Shown piece by piece: positions 20,053 through 31,436 of a DNA stretch of 64,000 bases. The stretch comes from Acinetobacter colistiniresistens. GTDB taxonomy: Bacteria; Pseudomonadota; Gammaproteobacteria; Pseudomonadales; Moraxellaceae. Both the position numbers and the translations under genes were made by a program. How positions within the stretch are numbered: the stretch's first letter is position 1; each line of letters starts with the position of its first letter. The notes under the pieces are model-generated. The model saw only the letters and a program-made list of their open reading frames with translations. It ran no database searches and had not been told where the DNA came from. The stretch covers positions 3,224,001 through 3,288,000 of the forward strand of contig NZ_CP102099.1 in assembly GCF_024582815.1 (NCBI RefSeq), read 5' to 3'.

Positions 20053-20232
20053 TCATTTGTAGGCAAGCTTTTTAAGTTCAACTAGATGCTTACTTATTAC
20101 ACGATTAGCGGCATGCATCATTACACGCATTGAAGCTTCATCATCTCCAGATTGCATTGGCATAACCTGACTCATCGAAGGAGGACGAGGCTTGCGATTT
20201 TCAGTCATAAAGTCTTTAAGACGTTTAACCAT
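20053..20232 (-). CDS. Small hypothetical protein
   Basis: 59 residues from ATG 20232 (MVKRLKDFMTENRKPRPP). Basic at both ends, with several Met residues in the middle (MSQVMPMQSGDD, MRVMMHAANRV) and a helical C-terminus (SKHLVELKKLAYK). No family recognised. The ribosome binding site is weak (GTGAGA). Composition looks coding, but size makes this uncertain. Confidence 0.45.
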   Translation of the reverse strand: MVKRLKDFMTENRKPRPPSMSQVMPMQSGDDEASMRVMMHAANRVISKHLVELKKLAYK

Positions 20233-20504
20233 GCTGCATCTCACAGAGTTTCTTAACAATAGAATTAAATTCTAATACACATAATCTCTTTATTGAAATC
20301 ACATTTTCACTCGAACTGAGTCAACAAAATGTAGCACTGTGGTCAAGCCACTAGTGGCGGTGTGACAGTCCATGTTAGTGGGCTGCAAGCTATTTTTGCA
20401 TGGAAATAAATGTGGTTAGCACTTCCAATAGGCTTATAAAATGGATAACCATTGAAAATATTTATATATTTAGGGTGTAAATAAATATTTTTAAATAAAA
20501 TTTT

Positions 20505-21268
20505 TTATTTTTCTCGCAAAAATTTTCTTCGATACCTTAAACTTTCAAACAATGCATACTGATCAGCTATTGTTACATTTCCAATGTTTTCATCAAAGAT
20601 TGTGGCTGACTCTAATGCCCAATCTGGGATTCCATTAATACGTTCAATCATTTCTCCAACAAAAAGAGGACTAAGTAACTTTTGAAAGGGATGAATACTA
20701 GGATATTCAGTATTTTTTAATGCTTCAAATGATGCATCTATGGTGCTTTTACAAGCAAGTAGCGATGAACCTTGATCTAAAGCAAAAATCAAACCTCGTC
20801 CATCTTTCTGCAATTCAGCTTTAAAGTTTAATGGTCTATCCTGATTCCCAATCCAATAATCAAAAACTGCTATGTAAGAAATTTGCTTTGGATAAAATTT
20901 TATTAATTTAAGTAATTCTGGAAGGTGATCAATATCTGCCATTATACCTTTTTTAATTTATTGGGTTGTTCATAACTCCTATTATCTAGTGAAGTAAAAT
21001 CATAAATCTTTCGATCCTCTTCATAAGCCATCAAAGCAACAAAATTGATGGTATCTTGGGTTGAATTATGTTTTGCAGGAACGCCTAAAGCAACAGGTAT
21101 CCCTAAAATATTTGCTAATCTATTTGCTACAATTTCGGAATATACTTGTGCCTGAGCGATCTCATGATCACTTTTGATCAATACTGATAATGAACCTTGT
21201 CTGGAATCAGTCGTACTTGATGGATTAGGTTCAAAAACTTCTAATATTTTATAATTCAATAAAGACAT
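20505..21268 (-). pseudogene. HipA-like kinase, interrupted by a one-base shift
   Basis: Two frames: 21268-20942 (MSLLNYKILEVFEPNP) and 20942-20505 (MADIDHLPELL). They meet at TAATG, stop and start sharing one A, just after an A6 run at 20949-20954. One more A would fuse them into 255 codons reading KLKKGIMADIDHL. The second part has a kinase-like loop FDYWIGNQDRPLN and LDQGSSL, resembling the catalytic loop and metal-binding Asp of HipA/PI-kinase-fold proteins; the first part would supply the N-lobe. Either this is a broken gene, or the TAATG coupling makes two subunits. It follows the upstream gene by one base (TAA-A-ATG). Confidence 0.55.
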
Positions 21269-21269
21269 T

Positions 21270-21673
21270 TTAAAAAAGCCTTGATTGCCAACTATTGGTA
21301 AACACATCCGCTAAGTTTATAATTTGATCAATAATAAAATTATTTTCACTGACAGGGTAATGATAGTTTTTAAAATAATTTGTACCATTAAAATGATTCT
21401 TGCCTTATATGTCTGATTATTTTGCCAATCAGGAATTATAGATTTTTTTAGCTTGTCTGTTAGTTCTACTGCCATAGAAATCAATACACGTTCATCTATG
21501 TCATGTTCTAGCATAGGATTACTTTTCAACAATTGGTAGAATGTATATTCATCATGAAACAATTCACGTTTAGTAATCTTATCATCAACCAAATATTCTA
21601 ATGCTGTTAGCTCATCAAGTTCTGGTAAGATTTGACCATCATTTTTCTGTTCATCAACTTTGATAAGATTCAC
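21270..21673 (-). pseudogene. Hypothetical partner of the HipA-like kinase, frameshifted near the end
   Basis: From GTG 21673 the product reads MNLIKVDEQKNDGQILPELD. The open frame ends at 21317 in a low-complexity Ile/Leu tail. One additional A near 21400-21401 gives a far more natural C-terminus (KNHFNGTNYFKNYHYPV, then DQIINLADVF) ending at TAA 21270, 135 codons in all. That stop is one base before the kinase ATG, as in a tight operon. Family not recognised. It may be a kinase antagonist or substrate partner, which is inference from position alone. Confidence 0.55.
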
Positions 21674-21908
21674 TAAATTGATACAAGCATATCAAATCTA
21701 GTCTAAAAATAGAGTAAAAATTTACACTAAAATTAATAGGTATTCGAGTTCGGCATCAGTAGAACTTATCCACTCATTCCAATAGCAAAGAACAATATGA
21801 TTGGATACAAACTATTAATCCCAACTTATGTTAAGGATTTACAGATTACTCTTATAATAGCGAATAATGATCTGAGTACTTCAATATGAATAAATCTTTA
21901 GGTATGAA
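21674..21908. other. Non-coding stretch inside island right end
   Basis: Contains AATTTTAGTGTAAA (minus strand, 21721-21734), shared with the R-M upstream region, and a TATAAT at 21853-21858 facing the island edge but without a clear -35. A 31-codon plus-strand frame from ATG 21886 (MNKSLGMNELFSRR) runs across the right-end repeats to about 21981. It has no ribosome binding site. Confidence 0.5.
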
Positions 21909-21964
21909 TGAACTATTCTCAAGAAGAAAAGCAATAGTTCACCTTTCCTTAAGTAATAGTTCAC
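21909..21964. repeat. Right-end repeat cluster of the island
   Basis: AATAGTTCAC at 21933-21942 and 21955-21964, plus an opposite-facing TGAACTATT at 21909-21917. These are the same word as at the left end (7801, 7874, 7974), with the outer copies inverted relative to it. Each end thus has two outward-type copies and one inner copy in the other direction. Confidence 0.7.
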
Positions 21965-21977
21965 CTATCCTGTTAAT

Positions 21978-24409
<2,432 letters not shown>

Positions 24410-24735
24410 AACATAGCACCTGTTGAAATCTAAGATCGTAGAATGTGAAATCTATACGTTTGTGTTTGCAATCTTTTTTGAATGTACACAAAAAGGTACG
24501 CAAGGCGAGAAGCAATCTATATGCCAGCTTTGCACTTGCTACGCAGAGAATATGTATAAATCCGATTCCGATATCAAAACGTAAAAAGCCGCATAACAAG
24601 ATGCAGCTTTTTATTGAATGGCAAATATTTTAACAGATTCTATTCAAAACTTGAGTAGCTCAATACAAAAAAAGCGCATTTCATGCTCAATCTCGGTTCA
24701 TTGAGTTAAGAATAGTCTCATATACCGTACCAAAA
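24410..24735. other. Permease leader and intergenic region
   Basis: A hairpin at about 24583-24613 (AAAAAGC.. / ..GCTTTTT with one mismatch) may terminate the small gene at 24736-24921. No purine riboswitch consensus found in the ~200 base leader. Confidence 0.5.
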
Positions 24736-24921
24736 CTAATGACTACGCTGATATGAGGATAAATGCGTATGCGGATTATGTTGTATTGTGTTCAAGCTGT
24801 TTTCAGCATCTTGAACAATTTTTAGTAGCTCTTGACGTTTCTTCGCTTGGGCATCCACATAAGCAACATAACCCAAAATGAACACAAAAAAGGCCAAAGC
24901 AATCGCAATTTTAATCTTCAT
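24736..24921 (-). CDS. Small single-pass membrane protein, hypothetical
   Basis: 61 residues from ATG 24921 (MKIKIAIALAFFVFILGYVA), one N-terminal membrane segment, then a charged helix (QAKKRQELLKIVQDAENSL) and a His/Ser-rich tail. The ribosome binding site is GAGAT just before the ATG. The frame extends upstream to 25002, but that part lies beyond the site. Family not recognised. Confidence 0.6.
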   Translation of the reverse strand: MKIKIAIALAFFVFILGYVAYVDAQAKKRQELLKIVQDAENSLNTIQHNPHTHLSSYQRSH

Positions 24922-25183
24922 TATTATTATCTCTATTATAAAGTTTTCTTTAATGCTAACAAAAAGAAGGTAAACGAGAACAAAAACGCATATTAAAATC
25001 ACAAATGATAACTACATCACAATTATATAGCTATTTTAATAATTTTTCCGCTTAATTTTCGCTCAATCAAATATTAGAATATTCCAGTTTTTAGCAATTA
25101 CATTTTATATAATTCAATAAGATAGATATAAATCACATCTTTCTTGTAGAAAAAATAGTTTATTTTCAGTATGTAAAAACAAA
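24922..25183. other. AT-rich intergenic stretch
   Basis: Nothing recognised apart from the promoter side of the small membrane-protein gene and the terminator of the receptor gene that follows. Confidence 0.6.
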
Positions 25184-25209
25184 GAGCACTTTCCCTTAGA
25201 AAAGTGCTC
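25184..25209 (-). terminator. Terminator of TonB-dependent receptor gene
   Basis: GAGCACTTT / AAAGTGCTC stem. On the minus strand it is followed by TTTGTTTTT. 22 bases after the receptor stop. Confidence 0.8.
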
Positions 25210-25231
25210 AACGTCACAACAACTATTTAGC

Positions 25232-27433
25232 TTAGAACTGGTAGTTCAAACGCACTAAAAAGTTACGTGGCGTGCCTGGCATAGATTCTGAACGCCAATA
25301 CTCTTTATTGGTCAAATTATTCACAGCTAAAGTAATGTTCCAAGGATTAGCGCTATACCCAATTGCCGCATCTAAACGTGTAAAACCTGCAAAATCGGTT
25401 GGTTGTCGATCCAAGTTACCATTTGGATAGATTTTGGCATCTCCAACATAGGTTGCTCCCACCTCACCATAAACTTTATCGATTGGAAGATAACGAACAA
25501 AAAGATTCCCTGTATGACGAGGTGTGTTATTTAATTCTTTCCCAACATTTTGCTGTTTAGGATCTTTAGTAACCTCGGTATCCATATAGCTATAACCACC
25601 ACGCACAAAAAGATTGTCTAAAGCACGTCCAATAAAGCTAAATTCAATCCCCTTAGATTGATGCTGACCACCCACAGCCCATTCATTTGGCATATTGTCA
25701 GGATTTGGTTGATAGCGGATATTGTTCTTACGAATGTCAAACACAGAAAACTGGGTATTTAAACGATCATTTAGCCAATCACTTTTTACACCCACCTCAT
25801 ATTGCTCATTGTATTGTGGTTTCGCATCAAATGTATCTACATCTGTATTTGCAGAGACAACATTTACTCCTACTCTCCCACCAAATGGCGCAAAGCTCTT
25901 GCTATAAGATGCATAAAAACTCTGACTCTCTACGGGTTGCCAAATAAAACCGATATTTGGGCTAAAACTTTCACCCTCAATACTACGATGATAATCCAGA
26001 GCTTCACTTGATTTTAAACGATTGGTTGTTTCAGACTGATAGTAGTCATAACGACCGCCCAACATCATTTTAAAATAATCATTAAAACTGATAAGGTCTT
26101 GAATAAACACGCCATAACCTTCGCCTTGATTATAATTATGTGTATTTAAGATTAAGTTGCCAGAACCTCTTGAACTACTTCTTTCACCTGTTAGCGGATT
26201 AACATAACCATAAATAGCAGCACCATCTTTCTTATTGGCTAAAAGTGGTTCCCGCTGTTCATAAGTCCAGTCTGCACCGACCAATAGATTATGCTTAATA
26301 CGGCCTGTACCAAATTCGCCACGAATATCAAAAGTATTGCTGGTGGTTTTATTATCAGTTTTCTGCCAATAATAAATTTGCGAAATATCACCAACATGGC
26401 CTTTGCATGTACCCGCATTTGTTATTGCTGTACCGTCTGTCTTACATAAACCACCCGCATAGAAGTGGTCAAAGTTTTGCTCTGCTTGGCGATAACTGAG
26501 TGCCCAATGAAAATTCCAGTTGGGTGCAAACTCGTAATTCAGGTCAGAACGTGCAACTTGTAAAACATCATTCACATAGTCGCCGTCTTGAGCAAAACCT
26601 GTTTTAATCGAAGTTCCTTTTGGAAGTGCCGTATAAGAGGGGCCACGATCTGGCACGCGATGCAATTTGTCGTAGGTATACTGCATGGTCCAAGTTAGAC
26701 CTTCATCATTTTTATAGGTAAAACTTGGTGAAAGCATCTCAATCTTATTTTCGATACCCGAACGGAAGCTATTCGACTCTCCATATTCGCCAGTTAAGCG
26801 AACAGCAACGTTATCTGTGAGCACTTGGTTTAAATCAACTGTTGTTCCATAGTTATCATATGAACCAGCATAAATCCCCACTGAGCTTTTTGAATCAAAA
26901 TTGGCGAACTTACTAACCATATTGATGACTCCACCACCTGAACTACGGCCATAAAGTACAGATGCAGGGCCTTTTAATATTTCAATACGTTCAATATTTG
27001 CAGTACTACGGCGAACCTGACCACTTTCACGGATACCATCACGATAAATATCGCCACTATCCGCATTAAAGCCTCTTAGATTAATTCCATCACCACGCAT
27101 GTCATAACTGGTTGATACCCCTGGCGTCCCCTGTAGCATGACACTCAGATCATTAGACCCATAAATTTTATATTTTTGCACATCGATCGTATCGATGGTT
27201 TGCGGAATGTCTTTTTTCTTGAGGCCATTACGGGTGACACTTGCCTGATCATAATCGATATAGCTTTTGATCGGATCAAGCTCACTCATTGCTTCAATTT
27301 TAATGGTTGGCATCACGGCAGTTGATGACGTGGCCTCATTTGCAGCAGCATATTGGGCCTGGAGGAGCATCAAGCTAAGCAAGCTAAATTTAAAAGCAGG
27401 CTTGCCCATCAAAGTTGGATAAAAATAACGCAT
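25232..27433 (-). CDS. TonB-dependent siderophore receptor
   Basis: Outer-membrane gated channel for ferric siderophore uptake powered by TonB-ExbBD. 733 residues. A signal peptide ends near QAQYAAANE. The plug domain (about 65-200) has DIPQTIDTIDV, LRGFNAD and IEILKGPASVLYGRSSGGGVIN. A 22-strand barrel follows, ending in FLVRLNYQF with the terminal Phe expected for Bam-dependent insertion. The plug resembles FhuE/FpvA/PiuA-type receptors; the ligand is not assigned. A Fur-like site lies upstream at about 27500-27520, so iron repression is likely. Confidence 0.93.
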   Translation of the reverse strand: MRYFYPTLMGKPAFKFSLLSLMLLQAQYAAANEATSSTAVMPTIKIEAMSELDPIKSYIDYDQASVTRNGLKKKDIPQTIDTIDVQKYKIYGSNDLSVMLQGTPGVSTSYDMRGDGINLRGFNADSGDIYRDGIRESGQVRRSTANIERIEILKGPASVLYGRSSGGGVINMVSKFANFDSKSSVGIYAGSYDNYGTTVDLNQVLTDNVAVRLTGEYGESNSFRSGIENKIEMLSPSFTYKNDEGLTWTMQYTYDKLHRVPDRGPSYTALPKGTSIKTGFAQDGDYVNDVLQVARSDLNYEFAPNWNFHWALSYRQAEQNFDHFYAGGLCKTDGTAITNAGTCKGHVGDISQIYYWQKTDNKTTSNTFDIRGEFGTGRIKHNLLVGADWTYEQREPLLANKKDGAAIYGYVNPLTGERSSSRGSGNLILNTHNYNQGEGYGVFIQDLISFNDYFKMMLGGRYDYYQSETTNRLKSSEALDYHRSIEGESFSPNIGFIWQPVESQSFYASYSKSFAPFGGRVGVNVVSANTDVDTFDAKPQYNEQYEVGVKSDWLNDRLNTQFSVFDIRKNNIRYQPNPDNMPNEWAVGGQHQSKGIEFSFIGRALDNLFVRGGYSYMDTEVTKDPKQQNVGKELNNTPRHTGNLFVRYLPIDKVYGEVGATYVGDAKIYPNGNLDRQPTDFAGFTRLDAAIGYSANPWNITLAVNNLTNKEYWRSESMPGTPRNFLVRLNYQF

Positions 27434-27499
27434 AAAATTCTCAAAAATTCAGACAAAAATTAAAAAAGATTAAAAATAAAAAACAATTACAATTTTAAT

Positions 27500-27520
27500 A
27501 AAAATCATTCTCATTTTCAT
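27500..27520. promoter_or_regulatory. Fur-box-like site between divergent TonB receptor genes
   Basis: Minus strand ATGAAAATGAGAATGATTTT resembles the Fur consensus of GATAAT-type hexamers. It lies about 70 bases from the minus-strand receptor start and 195 bases before the plus-strand one. Confidence 0.6.
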
Positions 27521-27714
27521 CATTTTTTACATTAAATTTTAACTAAACAGGCCATTTATTCTTCATTTAAAATAAAGGCTTGCTTTTTAGTCTTCTGAAA
27601 AATTCTAAAAATATTTTTTAAATCTTTGAGTTAGTCCTTATAAATTCCATTTTTCTACACAATTTTACATTAGGCTACAGCCAAAATAATTTGATCTTTT
27701 TTTGGGGTTTTAGA

Positions 27715-29787
27715 ATGAAATATTCTGTTTATTGTGGAAAGCTCAGTGTGCTGAGTACAGCGTTATTGAGTATCAGTGCTTCAATTTTTGCATCTGAGCC
27801 TCAGCCTGAGGCTCCCTCTTCCACCCCCTCAGAATCAAATACACAAGTTTTGCCAACACTTTCATTCAAAGCTTCAGCAGAGCCTAAAAAAGTAAAAGAT
27901 GATGACATTAGTGCCGTACCTAAAACGGTTATTACCCGTGAAGAAATGCTTCAATATGGGGATCAATCAGTTATGGATGCATTACGACGCGCTGCTGGCT
28001 TTCAGATTCCCGCTTTTGGACAAGGTCCTCGCGGTGGCAGTGGCGCTTCGGGAATGCGCTTTCGTGGTGGTGGCGCGCCCACTTTTTTAGTCAACGGCGA
28101 ACCTGTTCAAGGTGGCCCACGTGGTGGTATGTCTGTCATTGATACCATCACTCCGGAAATGATCGAACGAATCGAAGTCATCAAACAGCCGAGTGTCGCA
28201 CAGGCTTCGGTCGCCTCCTCTGCCGTGATCAATATTATTTTGAAAGAACCGCTAGATACCCGTTTAAACGGCACAGTAAAAATAGGCTATGGTTTACGTG
28301 ATAGCGGTGAACAACAAGCTGAACGCAAACAAATTAACATTCAAGCGGATGGGCGTGAAAACCAGTGGTCATACAGTGTTTCAGCCAATCAAATGTGGAT
28401 GGATAACACCTCGGTCACCAAGACAGAAACGGCAGCAGGAACGCGTGAGCAACTTCGTACCATTAACCGTACCATGCAAATGTTCTCTCCCCGTTTGCAA
28501 TATGATCTGGATGACCAACAAAAACTGATTGCAGAATTGTTCTATCGCAATATCAAAATGGATGGCTATTCGGCCAATCAAACTCAGGATGACAAGAATG
28601 ATAGTATTCGTTTAAACACCCGTTATGAACGTAAAGATAAAGACCTGAGTGATAAGATTCGACTCTCTGTCGAGCGTCAAACGGAGACACAACGGACTCG
28701 CTCTATAGCCAGCACTATCTATACAGATGAAACCGTGAACCAGTATGGGTTTGCTTATGATGGTGTACGAAAGTTAGATAAAGATCGCCAAGTCAAATTT
28801 GGTTTTGATACCCGTAGTAATGAACTGGACAGCAATGTCAGTAAAAGCCTAGATGAGCAACGTTATGCTGTTTATGCTGAAGGCAGTTGGCGTTTCACCG
28901 AGCGTCAAACCTTGACTTTAGGGGCCCGTCAAGAATGGCTCAACCGTTCTGGCTTGGTCGATTATCAAGATCAGCATCTCAGTCCTGTTTTGGCATACCG
29001 TTTTGACCTGACTGAACAATGGTCAATTCAGACCAACTTAAGCCAAGCATTTAAAAGCCCCAATACAGATCGGCTTGTCCCGAATGTTACTGTCTCAACC
29101 GATAGTGATGCAGGTAGCCTGAATAATCCTGATCGTGGTGGTAATCCAAATCTAAGACCAGAAAAAATTCGTGCAGCCGAATCAACCCTTGCCTATGACT
29201 CCGCCAGTGGTGGTATCAGCCTAACCGCGTATCATCGTGAAATTAAAGATTACATCGAGAAAGTCATCGCACTGGAAGGTACACGTTTTGTGGAACGACC
29301 ACAAAACCAAGATCAGGCCACGACTTATGGGGTTGAACTCTCTGGACGCTATGCGCTAAAACAAACCGAAACTGGGCATTCATTTATGCTTAATGGACAA
29401 CTATCGACGATTCGCGCCAAAATTGAAGATGGGCAGCATAATGAGCGTCTGGTCAGCGATGTAGCACCTTATAATACCAGTGCAGGCTTATCCTATAGCT
29501 ATAAGCCATGGCAACTATCATCCAGTATGAATGTCAGTTATACCCCTGAATTTACGCGAGCTTTGGATGGTCAGCCCTATGATAGAACCACCAATCAGCG
29601 TTTCAGTTTAGACCTCAGTGCAACCAAACGTTTTACTCATGGCTGGGCAGCCAGCCTCAATCTCAATAACCTATTAAGTACTCACTATAAAGAGCGCTTA
29701 ACCAACCAAGTCGATGGTAGCCTCTATCAAGCGCGAATCAATGAGAGTATTCCGTCCTTCCAGTTGACCTTAGAGAAAAAGTTTTAA
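27715..29787 (+). CDS. TonB-dependent receptor
   Basis: Second outer-membrane receptor, divergent from the first. 690 residues from ATG 27715 (MKYSVYCGKLSVLSTALLSI); an in-frame TTG at 27691 is less likely. A signal peptide is followed by a Pro/Ser/Glu-rich linker and a plug with VPKTVITREEML, LRRAAGFQIP and a Gly-rich PRGGSGASGMRFRGGG. IERIEVIKQPSVAQASVASSA follows. The barrel ends QLTLEKKF. It keeps PNLRPEKIRAAEST, a common receptor block. Ligand unknown. The wide gap and shared Fur-like site suggest iron control. Confidence 0.9.
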   Translation: MKYSVYCGKLSVLSTALLSISASIFASEPQPEAPSSTPSESNTQVLPTLSFKASAEPKKVKDDDISAVPKTVITREEMLQYGDQSVMDALRRAAGFQIPAFGQGPRGGSGASGMRFRGGGAPTFLVNGEPVQGGPRGGMSVIDTITPEMIERIEVIKQPSVAQASVASSAVINIILKEPLDTRLNGTVKIGYGLRDSGEQQAERKQINIQADGRENQWSYSVSANQMWMDNTSVTKTETAAGTREQLRTINRTMQMFSPRLQYDLDDQQKLIAELFYRNIKMDGYSANQTQDDKNDSIRLNTRYERKDKDLSDKIRLSVERQTETQRTRSIASTIYTDETVNQYGFAYDGVRKLDKDRQVKFGFDTRSNELDSNVSKSLDEQRYAVYAEGSWRFTERQTLTLGARQEWLNRSGLVDYQDQHLSPVLAYRFDLTEQWSIQTNLSQAFKSPNTDRLVPNVTVSTDSDAGSLNNPDRGGNPNLRPEKIRAAESTLAYDSASGGISLTAYHREIKDYIEKVIALEGTRFVERPQNQDQATTYGVELSGRYALKQTETGHSFMLNGQLSTIRAKIEDGQHNERLVSDVAPYNTSAGLSYSYKPWQLSSSMNVSYTPEFTRALDGQPYDRTTNQRFSLDLSATKRFTHGWAASLNLNNLLSTHYKERLTNQVDGSLYQARINESIPSFQLTLEKKF

Positions 29788-29817
29788 GCCAACTCTCTTA
29801 AAATGATTCAAATACTT

Positions 29818-29846
29818 AAAGCCAGCTGATCCACACTGGCTTTTTT
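29818..29846 (+). terminator. Terminator of second TonB-dependent receptor gene
   Basis: AAAGCCAG / CTGGCTTT stem with a T-run, 30 bases after the stop. Confidence 0.85.
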
Positions 29847-29869
29847 AATTCCAGCGGAACGCTTAAACC

Positions 29870-29888
29870 AAATGATAACAATCACTTG
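29870..29888 (+). promoter_or_regulatory. Fur-box-like site upstream of small ORF 29943
   Basis: AATGATAACAATCACTT resembles the GATAAT-repeat Fur operator, 55 bases before the next start codon. Confidence 0.45.
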
Positions 29889-29942
29889 TATTAAAAATGT
29901 TACGCTCTTCTGCCAAATTTATCCTTCAGAATCTAGAGCAAT

Positions 29943-30170
29943 ATGAGAGCTGAATTAAAAGCCAAAATCATCGAAGTCTGCGATGAAAAAATAGCAAAAA
30001 AAGGCGAAAACGTCGGGCTTTCTTTTTATGCATTTTTCGCCAATAAAAATGATGATCCTGAACGTCTGATGGAAGCTGCCCACTGGTGGATCATGGAACA
30101 TCGACTGGACCATTTTGAAAAAGCCAGCAAGATTAAAACATTGGTTTTAGCTAAATCCGATTGCCTCTAA
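29943..30170 (+). CDS. Small conserved-looking hypothetical protein
   Basis: 75 residues starting MRAELKAKIIEVCDEKIAKK. Soluble, with aromatic blocks VGLSFYAFFANKND and AAHWWIMEHRLDHFEKA. Placed after a TonB receptor and behind a Fur-like site, so an iron-linked accessory role is possible but unproven. Family not recognised. Confidence 0.65.
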   Translation: MRAELKAKIIEVCDEKIAKKGENVGLSFYAFFANKNDDPERLMEAAHWWIMEHRLDHFEKASKIKTLVLAKSDCL

Positions 30171-30338
30171 GGCTCATACACGACACTTTGATAACACTGT
30201 TGAAATGACTGAGTAAGCATAATTAACAAAGTATTTATCTTCACATAAGTACCTTCCTTGCTCGAATTTAAACTCGCTCTATTTCTATATTAAAAAGAAC
30301 AGCGTATATTATTTCAAAACACATCTTTATCCTGTTTT

Positions 30339-31340
30339 ATGACTTCAAGAAAAACCAGTGATGCAGGTATCTTTTTATGGATGGTCTATCAAACCATGCA
30401 AAAAATGGATCTGGATGCCGCCGCTATTTTTGCTCGTGTTCATTTACCTGATCAGCCCCCTGATAAATTTGTTCGACGGGACAACGCCACCCAACAGCGT
30501 TTTTGGCAAGCAGCGCAACAGATCAGTCAAGACTCTGATATTGGCTTACATATTGGTGCGAATATTCCACCATTTCGCGGACAAGTGATTGAATATCTTT
30601 TTTTGAGCAGCCCCACGTTTGGTGAAGGTTTAAAACGTACCATCCGTTATCAAGCCTTACTTACCGACGCGATGTCCTTCCAACTCGACCTCATTAGCGA
30701 AACAACAGCGACGATCTCAGGTCTCAATCACCCTGTACGGCATTACTTGGAATGTGCGATTGGGATTTTACTCAATTTTTTTAAATACATCAGCGAAGGA
30801 ACTTTTACACCCACTGAAATTGGTCTACCTTACCCTGATGGTGCGCATCAAGAGGAATATCAAAAAGTATGGGGATGTCCAGTCAGGCTCGGCCAAAGTA
30901 ATGGCTACATTTGCTTTGATCAGAGTCAATTAGCAACCCCCTCTGCTGCACATGAACCTGAACTGTTAAAAGTACATGAACACCATGCTGCCGCACAGCT
31001 TGAGTTACTAAACAAACACCAGCTTATAAACGAAATCGAAAAAATCTTGGCCAGTGGTTTACTAGAATCTGGTGAATTTGATCAGAACATCATTGCTGAG
31101 TATTTAGGACGCAGTGGGCGTAGTTTAAGGGCTGATTTACAACTGTTAAATACCAGCTATGAAAAAGTCATCGCGCATTATCGGGAACGTCTGGCACGAC
31201 GATTACTTTCTCAAACCGAAGAAAGCATCGACCAGATTGTTTATCTCACTGGCTTTTCTGAACCATCAGCATTTTCCAGAGCATTTAAACGCTGGACTGG
31301 TGAAACACCTACGGCGTATCGTCAACGCAAACAAGTTTGA
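30339..31340 (+). CDS. AraC-family transcriptional regulator (OruR-like)
   Basis: 333 residues. An N-terminal arabinose-binding-like domain (about 20-210, FWQAAQQISQDSDIGLHIG) typical of the OruR/ArgR-like AraC group precedes a C-terminal double HTH (about 235-330). That contains IIAEYLGRSGRSLRADLQ and the signature IDQIVYLTGFSEPSAFSRAFKRWTGETPTAYR. A transcription activator for an unknown target. Its neighbours (membrane desaturase-like gene, TonB receptors) do not settle the regulon. Confidence 0.93.
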   Translation: MTSRKTSDAGIFLWMVYQTMQKMDLDAAAIFARVHLPDQPPDKFVRRDNATQQRFWQAAQQISQDSDIGLHIGANIPPFRGQVIEYLFLSSPTFGEGLKRTIRYQALLTDAMSFQLDLISETTATISGLNHPVRHYLECAIGILLNFFKYISEGTFTPTEIGLPYPDGAHQEEYQKVWGCPVRLGQSNGYICFDQSQLATPSAAHEPELLKVHEHHAAAQLELLNKHQLINEIEKILASGLLESGEFDQNIIAEYLGRSGRSLRADLQLLNTSYEKVIAHYRERLARRLLSQTEESIDQIVYLTGFSEPSAFSRAFKRWTGETPTAYRQRKQV

Positions 31341-31436
31341 ATTGATTTAACAGGCTGATAAAAGCTGCCAGATGGGTCAAAATAATTCCTTCAAACCGTC
31401 TTAAAATCCGAACCATGTATTACAAGGTAATCTCTC

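Larger units (their letters stand above)
7801..21964. mobile_element. Genomic island with three-gene recombinase module and defence-type cargo (~14.2 kb)
   Basis: Bounded by GTGAACTATT at 7801-7810 and its reverse complement AATAGTTCAC at 21955-21964. Both lie at the outer edge of unusually AT-rich DNA between two intact core genes. It carries at its left end a tyrosine recombinase, an HTH gene and a zinc-motif/GIY-YIG gene reading inward. It then carries a serine recombinase, an RT, a type ISP R-M gene, an IS982-family insertion and a HipA-like unit. A recombinase trio at one end with mixed defence cargo recalls the published Gamma-Mobile-Trio islands; assigning it to that class is inference from memory. 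No target-site duplication could be seen, so the exact edges may be off by a few bases. Confidence 0.75.

Noticed and set aside
7801..21964. CRISPR array or retron RNA in the island
   Set aside because: The repeats are few, unevenly spaced and oriented in both directions, with no spacer series; no a1/a2 retron pairing was seen near the RT.
7790..21975. Target-site duplication of the island
   Set aside because: Sequences outside 7801 and 21964 do not share a convincing direct repeat, so none is claimed.
24410..24735. Possible purine riboswitch before the permease
   Set aside because: The conserved purine aptamer loops and P1 pairing are absent.
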